In this document: piece by piece, positions 51,894 to 62,005 of the stretch
How positions within the stretch are numbered: the stretch's first letter is position 1
How the letters are laid out: each line of letters begins with the position of its first letter
Assembly (NCBI GenBank): GCA_041739275.1
Contig: JBGSOF010000028.1
Span: forward strand, 16,097-80,096
Direction of reading: 5' to 3'
From: WGMI01 sp041739275
GTDB lineage: Bacteria > Bacteroidota > Bacteroidia > Flavobacteriales > Schleiferiaceae
DNA length: 64,000 nucleotides
Notes under the pieces: model-generated
The model's input: only the letters and a program-made list of their open reading frames with translations
Told to the model about the DNA's origin: nothing
Databases searched by the model: none
Made by a program: the position numbers and the translations under genes

Positions 51894-54800
51894 ATGGCTG
51901 AAACGAAGAAATACTGGAAGGGTCTTGAAGAGCTGAGCGGAAGCGCTGCGGTCCAGGCATTGCGCGAAAATGAATTCGCCTCGGAATTGCCGGTCGACCG
52001 ATTTCTCTCAGACGACAAGAATCTCAATTCGTCTTCGACATCGAGGCGCGACTTTCTCAAATTTTTGGGATTCTCTACGGCAGCGGCTGCTTTGGCTGCG
52101 TGCGAAGCCCCTGTAGTCGAGTCGATTCCGTATGTTGTGAAGCCGGATAACCTAGTTCCCGGCATTCCGAGCTACTACGCGTCGACCTATTTCGACGGAA
52201 GCGATTTTGCGTCCATCTTGGTGAAGACTCGCGAAGGCCGTCCCATCAAGGTCGATCCGAATCCGCAGGCGTTGATCAACGGATCGACCAATGCCCGAGT
52301 TCAAGCCAGTGTTTTGTCTCTTTACGACACCCAACGGCTTAAAAGGCCCGTAGTCGGCGGAGCGGAAACAACTTGGAACGCGCTCGATGGCAAGGTTTCA
52401 GAAGCCATTCGAAGCGCAACCGCATCGGGCAAGTCTGTGGTATTGCTCTCTTCGACGGTCAATAGCCCAAGCTATTTGGCCATGATCGAACAGATCAGGG
52501 GCTCGTATGCCAATTTTAGACATGTTTCCTACGACGCCTTAAGCGTTTCGGGCAAGCTCGATGCGTGCGAGAAGTTCACGGGTCTTCGCGCTTTGCCCGT
52601 GTATTCTATAGGCGATGCCAATTTGGTGGTCGGTGTAGACGCAGACTTCCTGAACGAAGCAAACGGACAAAGCCTCAGCGGAGAGTACGGAAAGCGCAGA
52701 AAGCCTTCAGCCTCCATGCTCCGGCATGTGCAGTTTGAAAGCGTGATGAGCCTTACCGGTGCAAACGCAGACAAGAGATATCGAATTCTTCCCAGTCAGC
52801 GGCCTGCCGTATTGGCCGGAATTTACAATGCCATTGCCGCCAAGGCCGGTCAAGAGCGCATCAATGCTCCCACTTTAGATGGCGATTGGAACAAGGTGGT
52901 TGCCAAGACTGCTGACGAATTGTGGATTCATCGTTCGAGCTCGCTCGTTTTGGCGGGCGGAGGCGACTACGAGTCTGAAATGCTTGCGCTCGGCATCAAT
53001 CAGATGCTCGGAAATTTCGGCAAAACCGTGGTTCTGAAGTACCGAAACCGCCTTCGCACCGGAGACGAAACGGCACTACAGGGTCTGGCCAACGACTTAA
53101 AGTCGGGCAGTGTAGGCGTGTTGATTTTAGATCGCTGCAATCCCGCCTATGATCGGCCTGCCATGGCAGAGCTTTTGTCTAAGGCCGGAATGTTGGTGGG
53201 GATTTCCAACCACCTCGACGAAAGCGCATCCCTGGCCACTGCGGTCGCTCCCTCTCACCATTATCTTGAAGATTGGGCAGACCACCAGCCATTTGAGGGC
53301 TATTTCGCCATGCAACAGCCGGTGATTCGCCCCTTGTTCGACAGCCGTTCTTCGATGGAATCCATTGATCGTTGGTTCGGCCTCGGCTCCAAGTCTGCTC
53401 TTCAGCGCGTAAAAGACCATTGGATTTCTACCCAATTTGCCGGTGATTCTGAAGCGTGGAATCGCTTCGTGCACGACGGTTTGTACATCGCTTTCGACTC
53501 CATCGGGCAGCTCAGCGAACCCGCTTTGGTCGATGGCATGGCTTCAATGAAGGAGCTCTCCCTGAGTTCGAATTCGGCCGGCGCCAAAGGCCTCGAGTTA
53601 TCGGTTTACTCCAAGGCGGGCATGGGTACCGGCCGTTTGGCCAACAATCCTTGGCTGCAGGAGTTGCCCGATCCCATCAGCCGCGCCTCTTGGGATAACT
53701 ATCTAACCATGAGCGCCTCGGATGCTAAAGAGCTCGGTATCGAGAATACCACCCAGAGCAACGGAGCTCTAAACGGGACGAGGGTTAATATTAAAACCGC
53801 CGAAGGTCAGGTACTTGAGTCGGTTCCCGTGCTGATTCAACCCGGTCAGGCCAAGGGTTCCGTAGGCCTTGCCATTGGATATGGGCGAACAAAAGCGGGT
53901 AAAGTAGGCGATGGCGTAGGCGTGAATGCCTTCGCTTTGCTCTCGGGATCTTCGCTCAACAAGCACTTCATGTCGGGACTTTCAATAGAGCCCGTCGAAG
54001 GAGAACACGAATTTGCCTGCGTTCAGTTGCACCACACCATGATGGGTCGCGACATTGTCCGCGAGACCACTCTGAGCGATTTCTTGAACCGCCCCGCGGT
54101 AGACGGAGGTTCGGGCTGGAACGAGCGGACACAGTTCGAAACCTATGCCGGACCGCTCACGGCCGATAAGGCGAATCTGTGGAAGGATTTCGACCACAGC
54201 ACCGGCCATTTCTGGAATTTGAGCATTGACCTGAGCAGTTGCATCGGATGCGGCGCTTGTGTCGTTGCATGTCACGCCGAGAACAATGTTCCGGTGGTGG
54301 GCAAAGAAGAAGTGCGCAAGAGCCGCGACATGCACTGGCTTCGAATCGACCGCTACTTCAGCAGCGACATGAACGAGTCTGTGGCTGAGGAAGAAGGCGT
54401 GAGCGCGATCGACATGTTCCGCCAAATGGAAGACCCCTCAGAGAATCCGCAGGTCGTTTTCCAACCCGTCATGTGCCAGCATTGCAACCACGCGCCTTGC
54501 GAAACGGTTTGTCCGGTAGCCGCGACGAGCCATAGCGCAGAAGGTCTGAATCACATGGCCTACAACCGCTGTATCGGCACGCGTTATTGCGCCAATAACT
54601 GCCCTTATAAAGTGCGCAGGTTCAACTGGTTCCTCTATCACGAAAACCAAGAGCAGTTCGACATCAACTACGCCATGAACGACGATCTCGGTCGCATGGT
54701 CCTCAACCCCGATGTAACAGTGCGTTCGAGAGGGGTTATGGAGAAGTGCAGCATGTGTGTGCAGAGAACTCAATACGCCAAGCTCGAGGCCAAAAAAGCG

Positions 54801-55001
54801 GGGCGTCCGCTCCGAGACGGAGAAGCCAACACCGCTTGTGCCCAAGCATGCGATACCGGGGCTTTGGTCTTTGGAGATGCCAACGACCCCCAGAGCAAAA
54901 TAGCCCTGGCCAAGAAGGACGATCGCATGTACTACCTCCTCGACGAGGTCGGAACCCAACCTTCTGTCTTCTATCAGGTCAAAGTCCGCAACAACGCTTA
55001 A
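51894..55001 (+). CDS. actB: Alternative complex III subunit B, Fe-S/molybdopterin-like
   Basis: This protein has 1035 residues. A twin-Arg region with a lipobox (SRRDFLKFLGFSTAAAALAACE) sits unusually far in, at about 52-73, so it is probably exported folded and lipid-anchored. The large middle resembles molybdopterin oxidoreductases but, as is known for ActB, probably lacks the cofactor. The C-terminal part (about 770-1030) binds four Fe-S clusters: CIGCGACVVACH, CQHCNHAPCETVC, CIGTRYCANNC and CSMC with CAQAC. It takes electrons from ActC and passes them to ActA/ActE. Confidence 0.93.
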   Translation: MAETKKYWKGLEELSGSAAVQALRENEFASELPVDRFLSDDKNLNSSSTSRRDFLKFLGFSTAAAALAACEAPVVESIPYVVKPDNLVPGIPSYYASTYFDGSDFASILVKTREGRPIKVDPNPQALINGSTNARVQASVLSLYDTQRLKRPVVGGAETTWNALDGKVSEAIRSATASGKSVVLLSSTVNSPSYLAMIEQIRGSYANFRHVSYDALSVSGKLDACEKFTGLRALPVYSIGDANLVVGVDADFLNEANGQSLSGEYGKRRKPSASMLRHVQFESVMSLTGANADKRYRILPSQRPAVLAGIYNAIAAKAGQERINAPTLDGDWNKVVAKTADELWIHRSSSLVLAGGGDYESEMLALGINQMLGNFGKTVVLKYRNRLRTGDETALQGLANDLKSGSVGVLILDRCNPAYDRPAMAELLSKAGMLVGISNHLDESASLATAVAPSHHYLEDWADHQPFEGYFAMQQPVIRPLFDSRSSMESIDRWFGLGSKSALQRVKDHWISTQFAGDSEAWNRFVHDGLYIAFDSIGQLSEPALVDGMASMKELSLSSNSAGAKGLELSVYSKAGMGTGRLANNPWLQELPDPISRASWDNYLTMSASDAKELGIENTTQSNGALNGTRVNIKTAEGQVLESVPVLIQPGQAKGSVGLAIGYGRTKAGKVGDGVGVNAFALLSGSSLNKHFMSGLSIEPVEGEHEFACVQLHHTMMGRDIVRETTLSDFLNRPAVDGGSGWNERTQFETYAGPLTADKANLWKDFDHSTGHFWNLSIDLSSCIGCGACVVACHAENNVPVVGKEEVRKSRDMHWLRIDRYFSSDMNESVAEEEGVSAIDMFRQMEDPSENPQVVFQPVMCQHCNHAPCETVCPVAATSHSAEGLNHMAYNRCIGTRYCANNCPYKVRRFNWFLYHENQEQFDINYAMNDDLGRMVLNPDVTVRSRGVMEKCSMCVQRTQYAKLEAKKAGRPLRDGEANTACAQACDTGALVFGDANDPQSKIALAKKDDRMYYLLDEVGTQPSVFYQVKVRNNA

Positions 55002-55020
55002 AACAGGCAAAGAACCCCAT

Positions 55021-56412
55021 ATGCATTACGAAGCGCCCGTAAGGGAACCCTTGGTTCTTGGCAATAAGTCGTATCACGATGTCACTGTCGAGGTCGCCAG
55101 GCCCATTGAAACCGCTCCGCCCCGTTCTTGGTGGATTGCCTTCAGCATCGCGCTGTTGCTCTTTCTCTGGGGGGTAGGGAATATTCTATACACCATTGGT
55201 TACGGCATCGGTACCTGGGGTTTGAACAAGACCGTAGGTTGGGCTTGGGACATCACCAACTTTGTATGGTGGGTCGGAATCGGCCACGCCGGAACGCTTA
55301 TTTCGGCCGTGCTCTTGCTTTTCAGGCAAAAGTGGAGAATGGCCATCAACCGCTCGGCCGAGGCCATGACCATTTTTTCGGTCATTCAGGCGGCGCTTTT
55401 CCCGGGCATCCACATGGGTCGAATTTGGTTGGCTTATTTCGTTTTCCCCATTCCCAACCAGTTTGGTTCGCTTTGGGTGAATTTCAACAGCCCTCTGCTT
55501 TGGGACGTTTTTGCGATTTCGACTTATTTCAGCGTATCACTGGTGTTTTGGTACGTCGGCCTCATTCCCGACTTCGCCATGTTGCGCGATCGCGCGGTCA
55601 AGCCGGTTCAAAAGCACATCTACGGCATTTTGAGCTTTGGATGGGGCGGAAAGGCCAAGCACTGGCAGCGGTTTGAAGAAGTTTCTCTGGTTTTGGCCGG
55701 CTTGGCCACTCCATTGGTATTGTCCGTTCACACCATTGTATCTATGGACTTTGCCACTTCGGTGATCCCGGGTTGGCACACCACCATTTTCCCGCCCTAC
55801 TTCGTCGCCGGGGCCATTTTCTCGGGCTTTGCGATGGTGCAGACGCTTTTGATTATCATGCGGAAGATGTTCAAGATGGAGCATTACATCACCATCCAGC
55901 ACATCGAGATGATGAACATCATCATTATGGTGACCGGCTCGATCGTGGGCGTGGCCTACATCACCGAACTCTTTATCGCGTGGTATTCGGGAGTGGAATA
56001 CGAACAATATGCCTTCTTGAACCGCGCCACAGGGCCTTATTGGTGGGCCTATTGGTCGATGATGACCTGCAATGTGTTCAGCCCTCAGTTTATGTGGTTT
56101 AAAAAGCTTCGAACCAACTTGATTTTCACGTTTATCATCTCGATCGTGGTGAACATTGGGATGTGGTTCGAGCGCTTTGTCATCATCGTCACCTCGCTCC
56201 ACCGCGACTACCTGCCCTCGAGCTGGACGATGTTCGCGCCTACATCGGTAGACATCGCCATATACTTGGGCACAATCGGATTTTTCTTCGTGCTGTTCTT
56301 GCTCTATGCGCGCACCTTCCCCGTAATCGCGCAAGCAGAACTCAAGACGATTTTGAAGTCTTCGGGAGAAGAACAAAAGAAACACCATAGCGATCACGAT
56401 GGACACCACTGA
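55021..56412 (+). CDS. actC: Alternative complex III subunit C, NrfD-type quinol-binding membrane protein
   Basis: This membrane protein has 463 residues and about ten helices in the NrfD/PsrC pattern (WWIAFSIALLLFLWGVGNILYTIG; WWVGIGHAGTLISAVLLLF). It is the likely quinol oxidation site and a candidate proton-translocating unit of the complex. It ends in a His-rich tail (HHSDHDGHH). Its stop overlaps the actD start by 14 bases. Confidence 0.93.
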   Translation: MHYEAPVREPLVLGNKSYHDVTVEVARPIETAPPRSWWIAFSIALLLFLWGVGNILYTIGYGIGTWGLNKTVGWAWDITNFVWWVGIGHAGTLISAVLLLFRQKWRMAINRSAEAMTIFSVIQAALFPGIHMGRIWLAYFVFPIPNQFGSLWVNFNSPLLWDVFAISTYFSVSLVFWYVGLIPDFAMLRDRAVKPVQKHIYGILSFGWGGKAKHWQRFEEVSLVLAGLATPLVLSVHTIVSMDFATSVIPGWHTTIFPPYFVAGAIFSGFAMVQTLLIIMRKMFKMEHYITIQHIEMMNIIIMVTGSIVGVAYITELFIAWYSGVEYEQYAFLNRATGPYWWAYWSMMTCNVFSPQFMWFKKLRTNLIFTFIISIVVNIGMWFERFVIIVTSLHRDYLPSSWTMFAPTSVDIAIYLGTIGFFFVLFLLYARTFPVIAQAELKTILKSSGEEQKKHHSDHDGHH

Positions 56413-56971
56413 GAATTTGAAGGTGGGTGAGCTCACGAGCGCACATCACTCTGCACATGTCGCTGAGACCCCCGTGCTTTCTGCGATGTTTCGAGACGAC
56501 GACGACCTTCTCTCAGCGGTAAAGGCCGTTCGAGCCAAGGGTTATGTCGTTGCGGAGGCCTACACTCCATTTCCCGTTCACGGATTAGACCGAGCCATGG
56601 GGCTCAAGGAAACCCGAATTGCCATTGCGGCGTTTTTCTACGGAGCCTTGGGCTTGAGTACGGCCATTGCGATGACGTACTACATGATGATTGTCGATTG
56701 GCCTCAGAATATTGGAGGCAAGCCGAGTTTTACATACGCCATGAACATGCCGGCTTTTGTGCCCATCTTGTTCGAATTGACCGTATTCTTTGCGGCTCAC
56801 CTGATGGTATGGACCTTTTTCGTTCGAAATGGCCTGTACCCGGGACGCAAGGCCCAGAATCCCGACCCTAGAACCACCGACGATCACTTTCTCCTCGAAG
56901 TCGAAATCAAAGGCGAGCGCTCTGCCCTCGAGTCTTTGATGAAGCAACACGGAGCTGTAGAACTGCACTGA
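56399..56971 (+). CDS. actD: Alternative complex III subunit D (DUF3341)
   Basis: This protein has 190 residues of the DUF3341 family with two central membrane helices (about 75-98 and 120-140). The N-terminal soluble domain (LSAVKAVRAKGYVVAEAYTPFPVHGLD) faces the cytoplasm in known complexes. It overlaps actC by 14 bases and precedes actE by 14 bases. It is a structural subunit with no cofactor. Confidence 0.92.
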   Translation: MDTTENLKVGELTSAHHSAHVAETPVLSAMFRDDDDLLSAVKAVRAKGYVVAEAYTPFPVHGLDRAMGLKETRIAIAAFFYGALGLSTAIAMTYYMMIVDWPQNIGGKPSFTYAMNMPAFVPILFELTVFFAAHLMVWTFFVRNGLYPGRKAQNPDPRTTDDHFLLEVEIKGERSALESLMKQHGAVELH

Positions 56972-56985
56972 TTTAAATTTCTTCA

Positions 56986-57633
56986 ATGAAGCGATTGTTC
57001 ATCCGAATTGGCTTGCCGATGGTCCTCGCGGTCGCTGTCTCGGCAGGTTGCAAGCGAGATAAGACCCAAACGGCGCTCGAATACATGCCCAATATGTATC
57101 GTGGTCCCGCACTGGAAGCGTATTCTGCGGGTCCGGCCGAGTATATGGCCAATGGCCAAAGCGCCATGCTCCCACCGCTCGGAAGCATTCCGACGCATTA
57201 TATGCCCTACGGATATTCGAATTCTCAAGTCGGCTACGATTCGGCTTTGGCCTATTTGCGCTCTCCCTATTCTTCATTGCGCGACTCTCTCCGCGGCGCG
57301 GCTTCCGATTCTGTTTTGATCGCTGAAGGCAAAGAACTGTACGCCATTTTCTGCACGCATTGCCACGGCGAAAAAGGCGATGGAAACGGCACATTGGTTC
57401 AGAACGAGAAGTTTCTCGGGGTTCCGTCTTATGCAGCAGATCGCCTGCCGAGCATTACCGAAGGCAGCATTTATCACGTCATTACACACGGCAAAAACTT
57501 AATGGGCTCTCATGCCTCTCAGATAACGCCCGAGGAGCGCTGGAAGATTGTCAATTACGTTCTCAAGTTGCGCTCCGATTTGGCCCCAAAAGCGGCCGCG
57601 GCTCCTGTGGACAGCACTCAAACCGAAGCCTGA
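56986..57633 (+). CDS. actE: Alternative complex III subunit E, cytochrome c lipoprotein
   Basis: This protein has 215 residues. Lipobox in AVAVSAGCKRD (Cys23). The single CxxCH is in YAIFCTHCHGEKGDGNG (about 122-138), followed by a class I cytochrome c fold with LMGSHASQI supplying the likely Met ligand. It sits between actD and actF with short gaps. It transfers electrons in the complex. Confidence 0.93.
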   Translation: MKRLFIRIGLPMVLAVAVSAGCKRDKTQTALEYMPNMYRGPALEAYSAGPAEYMANGQSAMLPPLGSIPTHYMPYGYSNSQVGYDSALAYLRSPYSSLRDSLRGAASDSVLIAEGKELYAIFCTHCHGEKGDGNGTLVQNEKFLGVPSYAADRLPSITEGSIYHVITHGKNLMGSHASQITPEERWKIVNYVLKLRSDLAPKAAAAPVDSTQTEA

Positions 57634-57635
57634 TT

Positions 57636-59030
57636 ATGTTTCAATTCAGCGACAAAGCCAAGCGTTTTAGTTGGATCCTTATCGGGATAGGGCTTCTGGC
57701 TTTGGTATTCAATTTTATCCCGATGGGTGGCGGACATTCAGCTCCTGCCAATCACGAAACCGAGCACAGTGCCCCGGGGCATGGCGAGCTTTCAACTCCG
57801 GCCGCAGCGCATGGTTCTGCTGAGGCGGCACATGCCTCAGAATCTGCAACCGATGCTCCTCAGGCTCACAGTGGAGCAGCCGCAAATGGGCACGGAGATG
57901 AGGCCCACGCCGATCATCACGCAACTCTTGCGCACAACAAACCTTGGTCGCGTTTGCTGGTCACGAACTTCTTCTTTTTGGCCATTTCTCTGGGCGCTCT
58001 GTTTTTCCTCGCCATTCAATACGCGGCGCAGGCAGGTTGGTCGGTGGTGGTGCTTCGAATTATGGAAGCCGTGGCGAGTTTCTTGCCCGTGCCACTCGTT
58101 ATTATGGTGATTCTGATCGGCTTCGGAGCGCTCGACATGCATGCAATTTGGCACTGGATGGCTCCGGGAATTAGCGATCCGAACAGCAGTCATTACGACG
58201 AGATCATTGCGGGAAAGGCGGGATATCTCAATAAACCTTTCTTTATCGTGCGCACCTTGGTTTACATCGCAGGTTGGATGTGGGCAGCCATTTGGTTTAG
58301 AAAAACATCGATCAAGGCCGATTCGGGTTCGGTCGAAGAGGGAACGCGGCTGTGGAGACGTTCGCGTCAAGTGGCGGCCATGTTCTTGGTGTTCTTTGCA
58401 GTAACCAGCTCCACCATGGCTTGGGACTGGATTATGTCGATCGATCCGCACTGGTTTAGCACTTTGTTCGGGTGGTACACCTTCGCGGGGCTTTTCGTCA
58501 GCGCGGTGACGGTGATTACGATGATCGCGGTATACCTGAAAATGAACGGATACTTGCCGGAGCTGAATCAGAACCACTTGCACGATCTCGGCAAGTTTAT
58601 GTTTGCCTTCAGCATTTTCTGGACCTATTTGTGGTTCTCTCAATATATGCTGATTTGGTATGCCAACATTCCCGAAGAAGTGACCTATTACATGGTTCGC
58701 TTCCGGGAATACAAGACCCCAATGATCACTTTTCTCGTTCTAAACTTCCTCGCGCCTTTGCTCGTTTTGATGAGTAGAGATTCAAAGCGGAATATGTACT
58801 TCGCCATGGTCGCCGGTATTTTAATCCTCTTTGGTCACTACCTCGATCACTTTGTGATGATTATGCCGGGAAGCGTGGGGGTTGAATGGTCCTTCGGATT
58901 GATCGACTTAGGGTTGATCGCCTTATATGCGGGTCTCTTTATTCAAGTTGTGTTCCGCAGCTTGTCTAAAGCACCGCTGGTTCCGGCCCACCACCCCATG
59001 TTGACCGAAAGCAAGCTTCACCACATCTGA
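57636..59030 (+). CDS. actF: Alternative complex III subunit F
   Basis: This protein has 464 residues of the NrfD type with about ten helices. ATG 57636 (MFQFSDKAKRFSWILIGIGLLALVFNF), two bases after the actE stop, is chosen over a much longer open frame that is antisense-like shadow. Between helix 1 and helix 2 a His- and Ala-rich loop (about 30-95) carries many His residues (GHSAPANHETEHSAPGHGEL, then GDEAHADHHATLAHN). ActF pairs with ActC in the membrane. coxB follows after 24 bases. Confidence 0.92.
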   Translation: MFQFSDKAKRFSWILIGIGLLALVFNFIPMGGGHSAPANHETEHSAPGHGELSTPAAAHGSAEAAHASESATDAPQAHSGAAANGHGDEAHADHHATLAHNKPWSRLLVTNFFFLAISLGALFFLAIQYAAQAGWSVVVLRIMEAVASFLPVPLVIMVILIGFGALDMHAIWHWMAPGISDPNSSHYDEIIAGKAGYLNKPFFIVRTLVYIAGWMWAAIWFRKTSIKADSGSVEEGTRLWRRSRQVAAMFLVFFAVTSSTMAWDWIMSIDPHWFSTLFGWYTFAGLFVSAVTVITMIAVYLKMNGYLPELNQNHLHDLGKFMFAFSIFWTYLWFSQYMLIWYANIPEEVTYYMVRFREYKTPMITFLVLNFLAPLLVLMSRDSKRNMYFAMVAGILILFGHYLDHFVMIMPGSVGVEWSFGLIDLGLIALYAGLFIQVVFRSLSKAPLVPAHHPMLTESKLHHI

Positions 59031-59054
59031 TAAGCCGATAAAAAGACGCATTCG

Positions 59055-60080
59055 ATGAATACTCTGCTCATAGTCCTCGTTCTTGTGTTGGCTGCCATCG
59101 CCATTGGTCAGGTGGTGCGCGTGCTCGAATTGTCGAGTTCCGTTTCGGGCAAGGATCCGAATGCCGTAACCGATGCCGACAATAACCGGCAAGGATGGTA
59201 CATGCTCATTTTTCTGTTTGGCATGTTCGCGTTCTTTCTCTGGAATACCTACGATGCCTGGGGAACGCTGTTGCCGAAAGCGGCTTCGGTTCACGGTGCC
59301 GAAATCGACAAGTTGATGGCCATTTCGATGGTGACCATCGTTTTGATGTTTTTCGTTACGCAGCCCTTGTTGTTCTATTTCTCGTTTAAATACCGTGGAA
59401 ATTCTGCGAAAAAAGCAACCTACGTCGAGCACGACAACCGCTTGGAGCTCATGTGGACTTCGGTGCCCGCAGTGGTTTTGGCAGGATTGATTTTGTACGG
59501 TCTGAGCACTTGGAATACCATTATGTTCAAGCCGCCGGTCGAAGACCCCATTGTGGTTGAGATTTACGCCAAGCAGTTCGGTTGGAATGCGCGCTACGCC
59601 GGAACGGACAACCAACTCGGAGACGCGGGCGTTCGAAACATCGAGGGGGTAAACGTGCTCGGGGTCGACAAAAACGATCTTCAATCGATGGACGACGTGG
59701 TTACCGGCGAACTCCACTTGCCCGTTGGCAAGCCGGTACTATTCAAGTTTCGCGCTCAAGACGTGATCCACTCGGCCTATATGCCACACTTCCGCCTGCA
59801 AATGAACTGCGTTCCCGGTGCCGTAACCCAATTCGGATTTACCCCGAGCGTTACGACGGCAGAGATGCGGGCCGACCCAAAGCTCAAGGCTAAGGTGGAC
59901 AACATAAATGTGATCCGAGGCAAGCGGGGCGATGAACCCTACACCTTCGATTACGTTTTACTCTGCAATAAGATCTGTGGCTCGGCGCACTACAATATGC
60001 AAATGAAGATTGTGGTCGAGTCTGAAGAAGAGTACAACAATTGGATGAAGTCCCAAAAGACCTTCGCACAAACCCTTTAA
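59055..60080 (+). CDS. coxB: Cytochrome c oxidase subunit II
   Basis: This protein has 341 residues. Three hydrophobic stretches at the N-terminus are followed by the cupredoxin domain (about 165-340). The binuclear CuA site is complete: His in DVIHSAYMPHFRLQMN, then CNKICGSAHYNM with Cys-x3-Cys-x3-His-x2-Met. No heme-binding motif is present, so it is a plain subunit II that takes electrons from ActA/ActE or a carrier. The family is an aa3 type, with coxA following. Confidence 0.94.
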   Translation: MNTLLIVLVLVLAAIAIGQVVRVLELSSSVSGKDPNAVTDADNNRQGWYMLIFLFGMFAFFLWNTYDAWGTLLPKAASVHGAEIDKLMAISMVTIVLMFFVTQPLLFYFSFKYRGNSAKKATYVEHDNRLELMWTSVPAVVLAGLILYGLSTWNTIMFKPPVEDPIVVEIYAKQFGWNARYAGTDNQLGDAGVRNIEGVNVLGVDKNDLQSMDDVVTGELHLPVGKPVLFKFRAQDVIHSAYMPHFRLQMNCVPGAVTQFGFTPSVTTAEMRADPKLKAKVDNINVIRGKRGDEPYTFDYVLLCNKICGSAHYNMQMKIVVESEEEYNNWMKSQKTFAQTL

Positions 60081-60091
60081 TCGCTACCGGA

Positions 60092-61984
60092 ATGTCCGAT
60101 ATGCACAACGAAAGTCCCGAGTTTGTTCCATCCTCGACCGAGCAACACTCGACCGAGGTTCATCCTCATACTCCGAATCACGGTCATCATGATTCTGATC
60201 ATGGACACGATCATGGGCATGGCGGTCACGACGATCACCACCATCCGAAACCGACCTTCTGGAATACGTATGTGTTCTCGACCGATCACAAAATGATCGC
60301 CAAGCAGTTCCTGATCACGGGAATGAGCATGGGTTTTATCGGGATGATGATGTCGGTTTTGTTCCGTCTGCAGCTGGCGTGGCCTGAACAGAGCTTTCCA
60401 ATTCTGGAGCGCTTGCTGGGAAAATGGGCTCCGGACGGCATTATGGATCCGAGCATCTACTTGGCTTTGGTGACCATCCACGGCACCATCATGGTCTTTT
60501 TCGTTCTTACCGCGGGTTTGAGCGGAACGTTCTCGAATTTGTTGATTCCATTGCAGATCGGCGCTCGCGACATGGCTTCGGGCTTTTTAAATATGCTGTC
60601 GTACTGGTTCTTCGCCGTGAGCAGTGTGATCATGGTTATTTCTCTGTTCGTAACCAGTGGACCCGCTTCGGCCGGTTGGACGGTGTATCCGCCCTTGAGC
60701 GCACTTCCCCAGGCCATTCCGGGTTCGGGCATGGGCATGACCCTCTGGTTGGTAAGTATGACCTTGTTTATTGTGAGCTCGCTGCTCGGGGGGTTGAACT
60801 ACATCGTCACGGTGCTCAACCTGCGCACCAAGGGCATGTCGATGACTCGATTGCCGCTCACCATCTGGGCATTTATGGTGACCGCCATCCTCGGGGTTCT
60901 GAGCTTTCCGGTGCTTCTTTCGGCCGCTTTGCTTCTGGTGTTTGACCGGAGCTTTGGAACGAGCTTTTACTTGAGCGACATTTTTATCGGAGGTCAGGTA
61001 TTAGAGCACTCGGGTGGTAGCCCCGTATTGTTCCAGCACTTGTTTTGGTTCCTCGGACACCCCGAGGTGTACATCATCTTGCTTCCCGCACTCGGCATTA
61101 CTTCAGAGGTCATTGCGACCAATGCGCGCAAGCCCATCTTCGGGTACCGCGCCATGGTCGGCTCGATTTTGGCCATCGCGTTTTTGAGCTTTATTGTTTG
61201 GGGACACCACATGTTCGTCACCGGAATGAATCCATTCCTGGGCTCGGTCTTTACGTTTACGACCCTGTTGATTGCGATTCCGTCGGCGGTCAAGGCTTTT
61301 AACTACATCACCACTCTCTGGAAGGGCAACATACGGTTTACTCCGGCCATGTTGTTTTCGATCGCTTTGGTCAGCACGTTTATCACGGGTGGATTGACGG
61401 GAATCATCCTCGGCGACTCGGCCCTCGACATCAATGTGCACGATACGTATTTCGTCGTGGCTCACTTCCACATTGTTATGGGCTTGAGTGCCATTTTCGG
61501 CATGTTCGCGGGGATCTATCACTGGTTCCCCAAGATGTATGGTCGCAGGTTGAACAAGTCGCTCGGCTACATGCACTTTTGGTTGACGTTTATCAGCGCA
61601 TACGGAGTATTCTTCCCCATGCACTTTTTGGGTATGGCCGGTTTGCCCCGCCGTTATTACACCAACACAGCCTTCCCGATGTTCGACGACCTGGCCGACA
61701 TCAACATCTTGATTAGCAACTTTGCCATACTTGGCGCAATCGCTCAGGTCTTGTTTTTCTTCAATTTCTTTTACAGTATTTTCCGCGGACAGCGCTCGGT
61801 GCAGAACCCTTGGAAGTCCAATACGCTCGAATGGACAACTCCGGTAGAGCACATTCACGGCAACTGGCCGGGAGAGATCCCCGAGGTGCACCGTTGGGCT
61901 TACGACTACAGCAAGCCGGGCATGGACGAAGACTTTGTGCCTCAGACCGTCCCAATGAAACCCGACGAACAGAGCGGGCATTGA
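60092..61984 (+). CDS. coxA: Cytochrome c oxidase subunit I
   Basis: This protein has 630 residues. ATG 60092 (MSDMHNESPEFVPSS) starts just after coxB; longer frames upstream are not used. The N-terminus has a His/Asp-rich region (about 20-60: NHGHHDSDHGHDHGHGGHD). Ligands of heme a, heme a3 and CuB are visible: LVTIHGTIM, FLGHPEVYI, VWGHHMFV and VVAHFHIVMG. The PEVY motif places it in the A1-type heme-copper oxidases. It is the terminal oxidase fed by alternative complex III. It is the last gene of the operon; subunit III, ctaB and Sco are not in the window. Confidence 0.95.
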   Translation: MSDMHNESPEFVPSSTEQHSTEVHPHTPNHGHHDSDHGHDHGHGGHDDHHHPKPTFWNTYVFSTDHKMIAKQFLITGMSMGFIGMMMSVLFRLQLAWPEQSFPILERLLGKWAPDGIMDPSIYLALVTIHGTIMVFFVLTAGLSGTFSNLLIPLQIGARDMASGFLNMLSYWFFAVSSVIMVISLFVTSGPASAGWTVYPPLSALPQAIPGSGMGMTLWLVSMTLFIVSSLLGGLNYIVTVLNLRTKGMSMTRLPLTIWAFMVTAILGVLSFPVLLSAALLLVFDRSFGTSFYLSDIFIGGQVLEHSGGSPVLFQHLFWFLGHPEVYIILLPALGITSEVIATNARKPIFGYRAMVGSILAIAFLSFIVWGHHMFVTGMNPFLGSVFTFTTLLIAIPSAVKAFNYITTLWKGNIRFTPAMLFSIALVSTFITGGLTGIILGDSALDINVHDTYFVVAHFHIVMGLSAIFGMFAGIYHWFPKMYGRRLNKSLGYMHFWLTFISAYGVFFPMHFLGMAGLPRRYYTNTAFPMFDDLADINILISNFAILGAIAQVLFFFNFFYSIFRGQRSVQNPWKSNTLEWTTPVEHIHGNWPGEIPEVHRWAYDYSKPGMDEDFVPQTVPMKPDEQSGH

Positions 61985-62005
61985 TCGAACGCATAGAATT
62001 TACTT

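Noticed and set aside
57360..57635. Upstream extension of actF
   Set aside because: It overlaps the cytochrome domain of actE in another frame and has an Arg-rich, unstructured composition; ATG 57636 starts the first membrane helix.
61103..61981. 292-residue ORF antisense to coxA
   Set aside because: It is a shadow of the conserved oxidase sequence with abnormal His/Asp/Arg-rich composition.
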